DNA of 64,000 bases from Enterococcus_D entomosocium (GCF_030441895.1 NZ_JARJAS010000023.1); one strand, 5' to 3'; counted from the first letter of the stretch, positions 33,703 to 42,854 are shown. The notes: a model not told the origin generated them from the sequence alone. Numbers and translations: made by a program.

Positions 33703-35826
33703 TTGAAAAAAAATAAAGTATCCACCTTTGTGAATACAAGAATGGGCTTTTTTTTCCTATTAGCCCTATTATTTTGGCTAAAAAATATCTTTGCCTATAT
33801 GGTGGATTTCCACCTAGGTATTGAAAGCAGCATTCAGTACTTCATCTTATTTATCAATCCGATCGCAACGACCTTATTGCTGCTGTCGATCGCATTGTAC
33901 GTAAGAAGAACCAAAGCAGCTTATATCACCATGCTTGTGATTTATTTCCTGATGACCCTGCTGTTGTTCTCCAACGTTTCGTACTATCGAGAATTCACTG
34001 ACTTTATTACCATCAACACAATGCTCGGTGTAGGAAAAGTGGCAAGTGGTCTAGGAGAAAGCGCGATTCGCTTGTTCCGTCCCTACGATGTGTTGTATTT
34101 TATTGACTTTATCGTGTTAATTGCAGCCTTTTCAATGAAGAAAATCAAAATGGACACTCGTCCTGTACGGGCACGGATGGCTTTCGCCATTTCAACATTG
34201 GCTGTCATGGTCTTTTCTGCCAACCTTTTCTTAGCAGAGGCGGATCGTCCTGAATTGCTTACTCGAACGTTTTCTCGTGACTATTTAGTCAAATATCTTG
34301 GGATCAACGCCTTTACGGTTTATGATGGGGTACAAACTTATCAAGCTTCGCAAGTACGTGCCGAAGCGAGTCCCAACGACATGAACGAAGTAGAGAGCTA
34401 TGTTAAAGAACATTACGCAGAACCAAATGATGATCTGTTCGGTATCGCAAAAGGCAAGAATGTCATTTATATTCACTTAGAAAGTGTTCAGCAATTCTTG
34501 ATCGATTATAAATTGAAAGATGAAGATGGCGTGGAACATGAAGTCATGCCGTTTATCAATAGTTTATACCATAGCGATAGTACCTTTAGTTTTGATAATT
34601 TCTTCCACCAAGTAAAAGCTGGGAAGACCAGTGATGCCGAAACATTATTCGAAAATTCCCTGTTTGGATTGAATCAAGGAGCGTTATTCACTCAACTGGG
34701 TGGGAAAAATACCTTTGAGGCAGCGCCAGATATTTTAGGTCAAACGCAAGGCTATACCAGTGCTGTTTTCCACGGAAATACCGGTACCTTCTGGAACCGA
34801 AATGAAACCTACAAACGGTTTGGCTATGATTATTTCTTCGACGCATCTTATTATGATGTCAATGATGAAAATTCATTCCAATACGGTCTACATGACAAAC
34901 CGTTCTTTGAACAATCCGTACAATACTTAGAACGTCTGCAACAACCGTTCTATTCAAAATTCATTGCGGTTTCTAACCACTACCCATATTCTGAATTTAC
35001 CAATGAAGAAGGCGGCTTCCCGCTAGCGAACACTTCTGATCAAACGATCAATGGCTATTTCGCAACCGCGAATTATTTGGATAAAGCCGTGGAAGAGTTC
35101 TTCAATTACTTGAAAGAAAGTGGCTTATACGAAAACTCAGTCATCGTTTTATATGGTGACCATTACGGAATTTCCAATTCTCGTAACCGTAACTTAGCAG
35201 AATTGCTTGGAAAAACAAGTTCTACATGGACAAACTTTGACAATGCCTCGTTACAACGTGTGCCTTATATGATTCATATTCCAGGACAATCAAACGGCGG
35301 CATTAATCATACGTATGGTGGCCAAGTCGATGCCTTGCCAACCCTATTGCACTTACTGGGTGTGGATACATCAAACTATATCCAATTAGGACAAGATTTA
35401 TTCTCTGATCAAAACGAACAACTGGTTGCTTTCCGCGATGGCGACTTTGTGACACCAGACTACACCTACTACAGCAGTACATTGTATGACAATCGTACCG
35501 GCATGCCGATCAACGATCCATCCGATGAATTGCAAGCCAAAGTCGATGAATGGAAAGCCAAAGTCGACAAGCAACTTTCGGTTTCTGATCAGATCAATAA
35601 TGGTGACCTTTTACGATTCTACGCGAAAAGCGGTCTAGAAGAAGTTGATCCTTCGACCTATAACTACAAAGACGCCCTTCAGCAAATGATGGACATTGAA
35701 AAGAATCTAGGCAGTGATTCAACTAGTGCCTTTTCTCAAAATGGCAATCAATCGACCGTCGATTTGTATCAAACAAAAACCTTCCAAGAATACCAGCAGA
35801 TGACGGAACAAGATAGCGGCGAGTAA
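33703..35826 (+). CDS. ltaS: Lipoteichoic acid synthase, LtaS family
   Basis: Membrane phosphoglycerol transferase that polymerises the polyglycerol-phosphate chain of lipoteichoic acid. 707 residues: five membrane helices in the first 180, then an extracellular sulfatase-fold domain. Metal and active-site features: YIHLES (Glu), nucleophile Thr in KTSDAETLFE, SNHYPYS, and LYGDHYGIS. TTG start 9 nt after GAGAGGAC. The C-terminal 80 residues are Gln/Ser rich. Enterococci often have two LtaS proteins; which one this is cannot be fixed. Confidence 0.94.
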   Translation: MKKNKVSTFVNTRMGFFFLLALLFWLKNIFAYMVDFHLGIESSIQYFILFINPIATTLLLLSIALYVRRTKAAYITMLVIYFLMTLLLFSNVSYYREFTDFITINTMLGVGKVASGLGESAIRLFRPYDVLYFIDFIVLIAAFSMKKIKMDTRPVRARMAFAISTLAVMVFSANLFLAEADRPELLTRTFSRDYLVKYLGINAFTVYDGVQTYQASQVRAEASPNDMNEVESYVKEHYAEPNDDLFGIAKGKNVIYIHLESVQQFLIDYKLKDEDGVEHEVMPFINSLYHSDSTFSFDNFFHQVKAGKTSDAETLFENSLFGLNQGALFTQLGGKNTFEAAPDILGQTQGYTSAVFHGNTGTFWNRNETYKRFGYDYFFDASYYDVNDENSFQYGLHDKPFFEQSVQYLERLQQPFYSKFIAVSNHYPYSEFTNEEGGFPLANTSDQTINGYFATANYLDKAVEEFFNYLKESGLYENSVIVLYGDHYGISNSRNRNLAELLGKTSSTWTNFDNASLQRVPYMIHIPGQSNGGINHTYGGQVDALPTLLHLLGVDTSNYIQLGQDLFSDQNEQLVAFRDGDFVTPDYTYYSSTLYDNRTGMPINDPSDELQAKVDEWKAKVDKQLSVSDQINNGDLLRFYAKSGLEEVDPSTYNYKDALQQMMDIEKNLGSDSTSAFSQNGNQSTVDLYQTKTFQEYQQMTEQDSGE

Positions 35827-35845
35827 AGTAAGAACAACCAATAAT

Positions 35846-35881
35846 CAATCCAGTAAGGCACCTGCCTTGCTGGATTTTTTT
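35846..35881 (+). terminator. ltaS terminator
   Basis: Hairpin AATCCAG-AAGGCA / TGCCTTG-CTGGATT type (arms from 35847 and to 35876) followed by T6. Confidence 0.88.
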
Positions 35882-36006
35882 GCACTATTTGATAGGAAAA
35901 AGTCGAACTTTCTTGCCACTTTTTTAGCTTCGATATTTTACTACAAGAACTTCATACTTTATTCAAACTCCCCTTTTATACTATGTACTAGGATGAGGTG
36001 ACTTAG

Positions 36007-36744
36007 ATGAAAACTATACATTTTGCGATTGCCAGCATTTTTTATCATAAAAAAGCCATGGTGCTTTATACGCTTGTATCCTTCTTTGCCGTGATTGGCT
36101 TGATCGTGACGTTTGCCTTGATCTATTCGATGGATCAAGTGATCGCTCAAACAAGAGATCTCTTGGCGACAGAAGATCTGCAAACGAAAGTAGCCGAAGA
36201 GATCCAACCAGTTACGACAATCTATCATCAACTGTTCTATTTGATTTTTAGTGCCTTTACACTGGTCTTTATTGGCTTTCAAGTTTACTATCAATTATAT
36301 AAACGCTCGGAATACACAGCTTGGTTAGCAAGTGGCGCCACCACCAGACAATGGGTAGCGATGCAGATCATTGAAATGCTCTTGCCGCTCTTAGCAGCCG
36401 CTGTGATCGCCTTTGTCTTATTGCTACTCTTCCAGCCTTATTTCCAGCGGGAATTACTCAGTGGGCATATCATTGCCCTTGATCGAGAGCGTGCTTCTGA
36501 TAACTTTTGGGAGGCTGTACAAAGTCTTCCTGGACAAGAATTCGCCATTACGATTCCGCAGAATAGTCAAATTCTGGTCCAAAATGTCGATTTGAACAGC
36601 ACCACTTGGCTTGCTATTTTATTTGAAAGCACACGCCACACACTTGTCGTCTTAATTGCCGCTGTTACCAGTTTTACTGGTTTGATTGCCAGCGGACATA
36701 GTCTGTATTGGAGGAAAAAACAATGGAAAAACCAACTCAGCTAA
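36007..36744 (+). CDS. FtsX-like ABC permease subunit
   Basis: 245 residues with four membrane segments (about 18-40, 78-98, 118-140, 205-228). The topology and the cytoplasmic loop YKRSEYTAWLASGATTRQW followed by an E at the next helix match the MacB/FtsX permease core, with a short extracellular loop of about 50 residues between helices 3 and 4. GAGGTG precedes ATG. It overlaps by 22 bp with the next gene, an ABC-ATPase remnant. Function unknown; an unusual partner to an LTA synthase. Confidence 0.7.
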   Translation: MKTIHFAIASIFYHKKAMVLYTLVSFFAVIGLIVTFALIYSMDQVIAQTRDLLATEDLQTKVAEEIQPVTTIYHQLFYLIFSAFTLVFIGFQVYYQLYKRSEYTAWLASGATTRQWVAMQIIEMLLPLLAAAVIAFVLLLLFQPYFQRELLSGHIIALDRERASDNFWEAVQSLPGQEFAITIPQNSQILVQNVDLNSTTWLAILFESTRHTLVVLIAAVTSFTGLIASGHSLYWRKKQWKNQLS

Positions 36745-37196
36745 CGAAACCAATTGGTTTCTATTATGTTTCGAAAGACAATGAAACAAAAACTTCTGAA
36801 TTAAGTTTGCTGCTTTCACAAAAAAAAGCCATCTTGATTCGTGCTCAATGGCCTTCCGTTCCCTTTTTATCCGTCATGGACAATGTATCTCTTGCAAATA
36901 AAAAAGGGGGCGATTTAGAGGGTGTTCTGCCTTATGTTCAGCTTCCCTTATCGGCTTTGAAAAAAGAGCGGACAGAATTAGACCCCTTTGAGGAGATCAA
37001 AATTCAGCTGCTCTTAGCGTTACTTTCAGAAAGAGAAACCCTTTTAATCGAAAATGTCTTGAGCACGTTAACAACAGAAGAGGTCCAAATCCTGCTACCT
37101 TTGTGCCAAGAAATCGCCGAACAATTTGCTGTTGCCATCTATTTGATCCATGAAGACGAATGCTTTGCCCATACGCCCTATACCACTTATCTATAG
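36723..37196 (+). CDS. Degenerate ABC-ATPase-like protein without Walker A
   Basis: 157 residues. No GxxGxGKS is present, yet later ABC landmarks can be lined up in order. WPSVPFLSVMDNV stands at the Q-loop region, LDPFEEIKIQLLLALL at the signature/helix position, RETLLIENVLSTLT at Walker B, and AIYLIHED at the H-loop. So it looks like the second half of an FtsE/MacB-type ATPase that lost nucleotide binding. GGAGG lies 8 nt before ATG inside the permease gene, showing coupling. The assignment is my own alignment by eye. Confidence 0.55.
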   Translation: MEKPTQLTKPIGFYYVSKDNETKTSELSLLLSQKKAILIRAQWPSVPFLSVMDNVSLANKKGGDLEGVLPYVQLPLSALKKERTELDPFEEIKIQLLLALLSERETLLIENVLSTLTTEEVQILLPLCQEIAEQFAVAIYLIHEDECFAHTPYTTYL

Positions 37197-37214
37197 TTTA
37201 CATAGCCCTCATAC

Positions 37215-37250
37215 AAAAAGGCTTGCTTGCAAAAGCAAGTCTTTTTGTTT
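37215..37250 (+). terminator. Terminator of permease/ATPase-like pair
   Basis: Hairpin AAAAAG-CTTGCTT / AAGCAAG-CTTTTT with loop GCAA. Confidence 0.88.
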
Positions 37251-37271
37251 GGGCTGCTGCCAATGAACCGC

Positions 37272-37311
37272 AAAAAAATCGACCGGCTAAGCGAATTGCT
37301 GCCGGTCGATT
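37272..37311 (-). terminator. Two-component system terminator
   Basis: Minus-strand hairpin AATCGACCGGC / GCCGGTCGATT (37301-37311, 37278-37288) followed by T7. Confidence 0.92.
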
Positions 37312-37313
37312 CC

Positions 37314-38774
37314 TTATTCTTCATTTAAGTCGATATCTGGAAAAGAGATTTTAAAGGTCGTGCCTTTGCCAAGTTCACTTTCTACACTGATCTTTCCTTT
37401 GTGCAGGCGTACGAGCTGTTCAACGATTGATAAGCCTAGACCTGATTCGCCAAATTGACGGTTTTTACGGGACGGATCGACTTTGTAGTAACGATCCCAA
37501 ATATTTTTGACTTGTTCTTCAGACATACCGATCCCCGTATCACTGATTTCGATAATCGTTTCTAAATAGCCTTTTTCTATTCGGACCCGAATTTCTCCAT
37601 CTTCCGTAAACTGGATCGCATTTTGTAAAATATTGACCATGATCTGGACGAAACGATCATAATCCGCGTAGACATCGATTGGCTCGGTTGTTTCTAAAAT
37701 CAGCACATCTTTGGCAATTTCTGCCTTGCTCTCCAGTTGCGTCAACAGATTTTTGATGGTTTGCGTCGCATCAAATTTTTTGATGACCATCGAGATTTGA
37801 TTGGTCCTGATTTTTTCGTAGTCAAGGTTTTCGTTGACTAATCGAATCAAGCGATTGGTTTCATTTTTCATCAAGCGGATCGCATTGTCTTTTTGATTCT
37901 CAGGAATTGCGTTGTACTCTAAGCCCTCCAATAAGCCATTGATGGTCGTCAACGGGGTACGCATCTCATGAGAAGCATCCGCCATAAATTGCCGACGACG
38001 TTCTTCTTGCCGTTCAATTTCTTCTTGGGATTCTTTTAAGGATTTCGTCATTAAATTAAAATCTTCGGCTAATTCATCAAATTCATCCCGATTATGCACC
38101 GGCAAGAAAATATCAAAATTGCCATTAGTAATTTCTTTGGTTGCTCGTTTCATTCGATTGATCCGTCTTACTTGGAACGTAGCGAAAAGGTAACTGATCA
38201 ATAATGAGACAACGATCGAGATCAAACAAACTTTAAACAAGTTTTGATTAAAAGCACTGACAAGATTCAAAATACTGCTTGCCGATTGCGAAACCACCAT
38301 TACACCGTAAAAATCCGTGCGATTGACAGAAAAAGGTATCAACACATAGGAAGTCAGTTCTTTTTCCCCGTATAAATTTGTGGCGGAAGTCAGTTGTAGA
38401 CGCGCCCCATTTTCTAAGGATTGCCAGTCTTTTTCAGAGATCGGAAAATCAACAGCATGAGCGGTATCTAGTGGATAAATAATGTCATCAGGACTTTTAA
38501 AGAAAGCAAAGGAGATATCTTGGTTGCTCAAAATATTCTCAGCCAAACGCAAGGAATACTGTAGATAGCCATCCCGGGTCATATTTTGCTGTAAATATTC
38601 TGAATCACTGATTTGCGAAATCGTCGCGACCGACGAAGCATACCCCATTAACTGCTCATAATTCCGTTCTTGTAACGTTTGGCGTGTCATTTGAGTAAAC
38701 GCAATACCAATCGTCATCAAGATCACGAAGATCACCACAAAAAATGCAATCAGCTGTTGATACAGGTAGCGCAT
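37314..38774 (-). CDS. Sensor histidine kinase (OmpR-partner type)
   Basis: 486 residues: membrane helix about 8-28, extracytoplasmic domain about 29-172, second helix about 178-200, HAMP, phospho-acceptor His about 269 in DASHEMRTPL, N box QNAIQF, G1 DTGIGM, G2 GESGLGLSIVE. Overlaps the response regulator stop by one base (TAATG). The location near ltaS suggests an envelope role, but the signal is unknown. Confidence 0.9.
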   Translation of the reverse strand: MRYLYQQLIAFFVVIFVILMTIGIAFTQMTRQTLQERNYEQLMGYASSVATISQISDSEYLQQNMTRDGYLQYSLRLAENILSNQDISFAFFKSPDDIIYPLDTAHAVDFPISEKDWQSLENGARLQLTSATNLYGEKELTSYVLIPFSVNRTDFYGVMVVSQSASSILNLVSAFNQNLFKVCLISIVVSLLISYLFATFQVRRINRMKRATKEITNGNFDIFLPVHNRDEFDELAEDFNLMTKSLKESQEEIERQEERRRQFMADASHEMRTPLTTINGLLEGLEYNAIPENQKDNAIRLMKNETNRLIRLVNENLDYEKIRTNQISMVIKKFDATQTIKNLLTQLESKAEIAKDVLILETTEPIDVYADYDRFVQIMVNILQNAIQFTEDGEIRVRIEKGYLETIIEISDTGIGMSEEQVKNIWDRYYKVDPSRKNRQFGESGLGLSIVEQLVRLHKGKISVESELGKGTTFKISFPDIDLNEE

Positions 38775-39487
38775 TAAGCAGCACCCGCATCATCAAATTT
38801 GTACCCAACGCCCCAGACGGTTTGAATGATCTGTGGCCCCACTTTTTCAATTTTTTGTCTTAGTTTTTTGATGTGTGCATCAACGGTCCGTTCATCGCCA
38901 AAGTATTGGTAATCCCAAACCAGTTCTAACAGCTGTTCTCTCGAAAACACTTGTCGCGGTTTTTTCGCTAACGTATAAAGCAAATCAAATTCTTTCGGCG
39001 TCAACCCATCGATGGGTTTGCCATTTAAATAGGCTTCCCTTGTTTTTGTGTTCATTTTGAAATGATCGGTGACGATATCAAAGGTGGCATCGGAAGCTTC
39101 AGGTGTTGTTTTTTCAACCAATTCACTGCGGCGGTGTAATGCCTTGATCCGTGCAATCAAGGTCAATGGACTAAAGGGTTTCGTCACATAGTCGTCCGCC
39201 CCCATCTCTAACCCGATGACTTGGTCGCTTTCTGAATCACGGGCCGTCAACATAATAATAGGAACTGTACTAGAGATTTTACGAATTTCGCGCGCCACCA
39301 TCATGCCGTCCATGGAAGGAAGATTCAAGTCAAGGGTGATCATATCCCACTTGTCTGGTTCAGCAGCAAAGGCCTCTAGTCCTTCTTTGCCATCGTATTT
39401 AAATACTGCTTCCCATCCTTCATTCAAGAAAAACATTTGCATCATTTCAGAAACAGATTCATTGTCTTCAATCATTAATATATTCAT
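38774..39487 (-). CDS. OmpR-family response regulator
   Basis: 237 residues starting MNILMIEDN. Receiver with acidic pair IEDN, phospho-acceptor Asp about 53 (TLDLNLP), Lys in TKPFSP; winged helix from about 135 with ERTVDAHIKKLRQKIE. GAGGTGAAG precedes ATG; an upstream ATG in frame lacks a site. It overlaps the SdpI-like gene by 20 bp and the kinase by 1 bp, so all three form one operon. Confidence 0.9.
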   Translation of the reverse strand: MNILMIEDNESVSEMMQMFFLNEGWEAVFKYDGKEGLEAFAAEPDKWDMITLDLNLPSMDGMMVAREIRKISSTVPIIMLTARDSESDQVIGLEMGADDYVTKPFSPLTLIARIKALHRRSELVEKTTPEASDATFDIVTDHFKMNTKTREAYLNGKPIDGLTPKEFDLLYTLAKKPRQVFSREQLLELVWDYQYFGDERTVDAHIKKLRQKIEKVGPQIIQTVWGVGYKFDDAGAA

Positions 39488-39818
39488 TTTCTTCACCTCT
39501 ATGTTCTTTATCAAATCGTTGCAGATTTTCTTCGATCAGGCCAAAGATCGGCACGATGAACCAAGGGATCATGATCATTTCAACTAGAAAAAAATTGGTC
39601 CATTCTTGCCATTTCAAGACAAACCCAATGAGCGCCATGATTCCGCCAAAAAGCAGAAAGAATCGGGCAGATAGTTTTTGGGCCTGTCGCCAATTGCGTT
39701 CATTTTGTTTTGCTAGATAGGAACGGTATCCATAAATAAGGTTCATTTTTTTTGATGGAAAAAGAAAAAAAGTGAGACCAATCAAGAAAAAAATGCTGCC
39801 AATTACTAAAAAAATCAT
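39468..39818 (-). CDS. SdpI-like membrane protein
   Basis: 116 residues, three hydrophobic segments (about 1-20, 51-70, 76-96). Motif YGYRSYLAKQNERNWRQAQKL is the signature of the SdpI/YfhL C-terminal domain (PF13630), known from the B. subtilis immunity protein SdpI that also signals through SdpR. Here it heads a two-component operon, so it could be an immunity or sensing partner; this is inference. A short overlap of 20 bp with the regulator gene. Confidence 0.75.
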   Translation of the reverse strand: MIFLVIGSIFFLIGLTFFLFPSKKMNLIYGYRSYLAKQNERNWRQAQKLSARFFLLFGGIMALIGFVLKWQEWTNFFLVEMIMIPWFIVPIFGLIEENLQRFDKEHRGEENEYIND

Positions 39819-39963
39819 CGTTTCACTCCATTCTTCCTATAGTATACTCGAATTTCTTTCTTCTACCAACAACTTCACCGATTATTCATAAAGGTTTGCC
39901 TTTTTTTCAATCTTTGATAAGATTGTGAGTGGACTATGACTATAAACCTTAGGAGTAAGATAC

Positions 39964-40734
39964 ATGACCTATAAAGCATTAACTTTTTTTGATCTTGACG
40001 GTACACTTTTAGATGAGCACTCGCAAATCACTTCGGAAATTGCTGAGGCGATGGCGAGGTTGCGAAAAAACCAAGTACTGCCGATCATTGCAACAGGCAG
40101 AACCGAACCTGAAGTTACCGCTATTCGTGAAGCAGCTGGTATTACCTCGAACATCGTCATGAACGGTGCTTTTATCCGCATTGATGGCAAAGAAGTTTTT
40201 TCCGATACCCTTGAGCCTGAGCTTTGCGCAAGGATGTACCAAGCCGTCAAAGACAATGGCGATGAGCTGTGTTATTACAATGAGAAAGGCTATTGGGCGA
40301 CTGGTCACACCGAGGAAATGGTTGGTGCATATAACTACGTCCGTAGCCCTCTACCAGAAATCGATCCTCTGCATTATGAAACTGATCGGACCAATATGTT
40401 GTTGGTTTTAGGTGTCGGCAACGATGCTTATTATCATGAGCGTTTTCCCGAACTAACTTTTTATCGTAATACGCCCTTTTCAATCGATGTCGTAAAATCC
40501 GGGACTTCTAAAGGGACTGGCGTAAAAACCTTGGTAGAATTATTGGGTCTAGAAGATGTACCTACCTTTGGCTTTGGTGACGGCAGCAACGATTTCGCCC
40601 TTTTAGAAGCTTGTGACCACAAGATTGCAATGGGAAATGGGATTCAAGAGTTAAAAGAGCTGGCAGACTTCGTGACCTTGAAAAATACCGAAGGCGGGAT
40701 CGTACACGCCCTGAAACATTTTGACTTAATTTGA
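39964..40734 (+). CDS. Cof-type HAD phosphatase
   Basis: 256 residues. Motif I FFDLDGTLLDEHS, motif II ATGRTE, motif III Lys in SGTSKGTG, motif IV FGDGSNDFALL. Related to the enzyme at 15235 but clearly different in cap sequence. Substrate unknown. AGGAG lies 9 nt before ATG. The stop is 60 bp before ssrA and the ssrA -35 overlaps this interval. Confidence 0.87.
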   Translation: MTYKALTFFDLDGTLLDEHSQITSEIAEAMARLRKNQVLPIIATGRTEPEVTAIREAAGITSNIVMNGAFIRIDGKEVFSDTLEPELCARMYQAVKDNGDELCYYNEKGYWATGHTEEMVGAYNYVRSPLPEIDPLHYETDRTNMLLVLGVGNDAYYHERFPELTFYRNTPFSIDVVKSGTSKGTGVKTLVELLGLEDVPTFGFGDGSNDFALLEACDHKIAMGNGIQELKELADFVTLKNTEGGIVHALKHFDLI

Positions 40735-40738
40735 TTCT

Positions 40739-40766
40739 TTGCACACGCACGAAAATATGGTATACT
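40739..40766 (+). promoter_or_regulatory. ssrA promoter
   Basis: TTGCAC (40739-40744), 16-bp spacer, TATACT (40761-40766) with an extended TGG before it; the mature 5' end follows 30 bp later. Confidence 0.75.
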
Positions 40767-40796
40767 AGTGAATGGTAGCGATACCCCTTTTATCAA

Positions 40797-41157
40797 GGGG
40801 ATGTTACGGATTCGACAGGCATAGTTGAGCCTGAATTGCGCTTCGTAGGTTACGTCTACGTTAAAACGTTACAGTTAAATATAACTGCTAAAAACGAAAA
40901 CTCTTACGCTTTAGCTGCCTAAAAACAGTTAGCGTAGATCCTCTCGGCATCGCCCATGTGCTCGAGTAAGGGTCCTATTCTAAGTGGGATACGTTTTATC
41001 TTTCCGTCTGTAAGATAAAAAAGAGATCATCAGACTAGCGATACAGACTGCCTGTCACTCGGCAAGCTGTAAAGCGAATCTACAAATGAGTTGACTATGA
41101 GCGTAGATTTTTAGGTAGCAATATGTTTGGACGCGGGTTCGACTCCCGCCATCTCCA
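40797..41157 (+). ncRNA. ssrA: tmRNA (ssrA)
   Basis: 361-nt transfer-messenger RNA for ribosome rescue. The 5' end GGGGATGTTACGGATTCGAC pairs with CATCTCC at the 3' end; the T arm is GGGTTCGACTCCC. The tag reading frame (40887-40922) encodes AKNENSYALAA and stop, an enterococcal type tag. CCA is not encoded. The 3' end is a classic integration site; the DNA after it is decayed accessory sequence. Confidence 0.97.
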
Positions 41158-41176
41158 TAAGCTTAAATCAATTAGA

Positions 41177-41274
41177 TTTTCGTAGTTTTTCCTAAGTGTT
41201 CAAAGCCTTGATTTAAAGAGGTTTTTAACACTTTTTTTGTATTTTCAGTTCCACAATGTTTTTCGTAGTTTTTC
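41177..41274 (+). repeat. 15-bp direct repeats beside ssrA
   Basis: TTTTCGTAGTTTTTC occurs exactly at 41177-41191 and 41260-41274. Repeats of this kind next to a tmRNA 3' end look like arm-type integrase sites left by an integrative element. The whole interval 41158-41747 holds no intact gene. Confidence 0.55.
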
Positions 41275-41507
41275 ATGTTTGGTAGTCAAATGGTGGTTAA
41301 TTATCAGCTTTAAACCGATGTGCTATTCCTCGCTTTTCTTAGATTGTATTTCTTATACCGATTGAACCTACATTAATTGTTCAAGTGAAGTCAGATGCTT
41401 TTTTTAAGCAATCAATGCTCTTCAATGGTGTACCTTCTCACCAAATTGTATACGAATCTCTTTTTTACGAGTTTTTCTTGGGCTGATTTTTTTACTCTAT
41501 TTTTGAT

Positions 41508-41690
41508 TTAAGGCTTTTTACTCCTTAGTATCTTTAGATACACTTTTTTCCACTCCTGTTTTGCGTTCTCAACGGCTTTCTTTGCTTCTACAATAGTTAT
41601 TTTCCCTGCCTCATCGCATGAAATTTTTTGAAGATGTTTCTTTTCATCAAAGCTTGATGTAAGTTTCATAATCTGCTTGATCATCAGCAA
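41508..41690 (-). pseudogene. Decayed reading frame
   Basis: A 60-codon minus-strand frame (…SSFDEKKHLQKISCDEAGK… and KKAVENAKQEWKK) without a ribosome site at its first ATG. Upstream in another frame the codons TEAESYQASNELS run into a stop at 41693-41698, as if a longer charged protein had been frameshifted. I do not recognise the parent family. Confidence 0.35.
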
Positions 41691-41747
41691 TCTATGATAG
41701 TTCGTTGCTGGCTTGATATGACTCTGCCTCAGTAAAAAAAGTGCTAA

Positions 41748-41993
41748 TTAAATTGTTTTCGATTTCTCTACAATTTCCTTTACTCGTTCACAAAAACTAT
41801 CTGGATTCATTCCAGGCTCCATTTTCTCAGCCTCATCAGGAAGTAAATCATTCAGATACAATGTAGCTTCCTTGTTTTCGGTATACATTTCCTCGTAGTG
41901 ATCGACTAAATAATGTTCCAAATCTATGGAAAACATAAAAAAATTAATTTCTTCGGAAAGTCCTTTTTCAATAAAGTTGAAAAATTTATCCAT
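41748..41993 (-). CDS. Small acidic protein, immunity-like
   Basis: 81 residues starting MDKFFNFIEKGLSEEINFFM, strongly acidic (EEMYTENKEA, DEAEKMEPG). AGGAGGTG lies 8 nt before ATG, so it is likely expressed. No membrane segment. Its size, acidity and place 35 bp after the end of a broken charged frame on the same strand resemble the immunity gene of a polymorphic toxin. This is inference; I do not recognise a named family. Confidence 0.55.
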   Translation of the reverse strand: MDKFFNFIEKGLSEEINFFMFSIDLEHYLVDHYEEMYTENKEATLYLNDLLPDEAEKMEPGMNPDSFCERVKEIVEKSKTI

Positions 41994-42028
41994 TCATCAC
42001 ACCTCCTTGACTAAAGTTGATCAAAATA

Positions 42029-42480
42029 TTACAAAGCGTTCTTTACCTTCTTCTTGAATCTTGTAAGGTCTTCGTAAAATTTAGCATGTTCCTTCTTCTC
42101 TTTATGATCCTCAGTATCAATTTTTCTTCCAATCAAACAATTAGTGATTTATGTTCCATTCCTCTGTCCACCATAATTTTATGTACAATAATAGTACTCA
42201 ACCATTGATTTATGATTGAGTGCTAGTTATTTTCTATTAACTCGATTGATTTCAAATCTGATTCAGCATAGATTGCGGATCCAATTGATATTTCTTTTTC
42301 TCCAGAAACAGAGGTATACCCATCAGTTTTAACCGCTTATTTTCATTTGCATAGAATCTACCCGTCTGTTATGCCTCGCAGAAACGACACAACGCTTAGA
42401 ATCGTACGTGATCAAATGATAATCGCCTTCCCTTCGTTCTTCCCATTTGATATGATGAAAGCATCAAACGAAGGACGTGA
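42029..42480 (-). pseudogene. Broken minus-strand gene(s)
   Basis: Stretches of coding-like sequence in changing frames on the minus strand. One reads HIKWEERREGDYHLITYDSK, a second TDGYTSVSGEKEISIGSA, and then VHKIMVDRGMEHKSLIV. The last ends IDTEDHKEKKEHAKFYEDL … RFKKKVKNAL with stop at 42029. Stops and frame changes separate them. The last piece lies directly upstream of the acidic gene. Parent family not recognised. Confidence 0.4.
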
Positions 42481-42484
42481 TTAG

Positions 42485-42854
42485 ATGAAACTAACCTTAC
42501 TGGCTCCCTCTTTTTCTGTCATCCAAGTAAAGAGTATTGATCCTTCGATACTGAAGATTGTTCCTCTTTTTTTTTGCCCATACGTCAGAAGAACTTTCTT
42601 TGGTGTTACCAACTGCAAACGTTCCAGCTGAAACGCTAAACAGAGAAGATGGATGGAAAGCGATGAAAATAATTGGTGTGCTGGATTTTAGCTTGATTGG
42701 CATTATTGCAAGAATATCTTCCCTTCTAGCCGAGGAGTCAATCAGTATTTTTGCTGTTTCTACCTTCAATACTGATTATATTTTAATCAAGGAGCATCAG
42801 GTAGAACAAGCTCGTACTGTTTTAACCGCCAATGATTATTCCTTTGTCAATTGA
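42485..42854 (+). pseudogene. ACT-domain protein, frameshifted at a T9 tract
   Basis: Starts MKLTLLAPSFSVIQVKS with AAGGA before ATG. The frame goes off at a T9 run (42567-42575); deleting one T restores a single 122-residue protein. The rest reads FAHTSEELSLVLPTANV then GWKAMKIIGVLDFSLIGI and IARISSLLAEESISIFAVST. That is a small ACT-domain protein of the ligand-sensing type. Homopolymer slippage could be a real mutation, phase variation or a sequencing error. Confidence 0.7.

Noticed and set aside
42017..42208. 63-codon plus-strand frame in the decayed island
   Set aside because: It is antisense to clearer coding-like minus-strand remnants and has no ribosome site.
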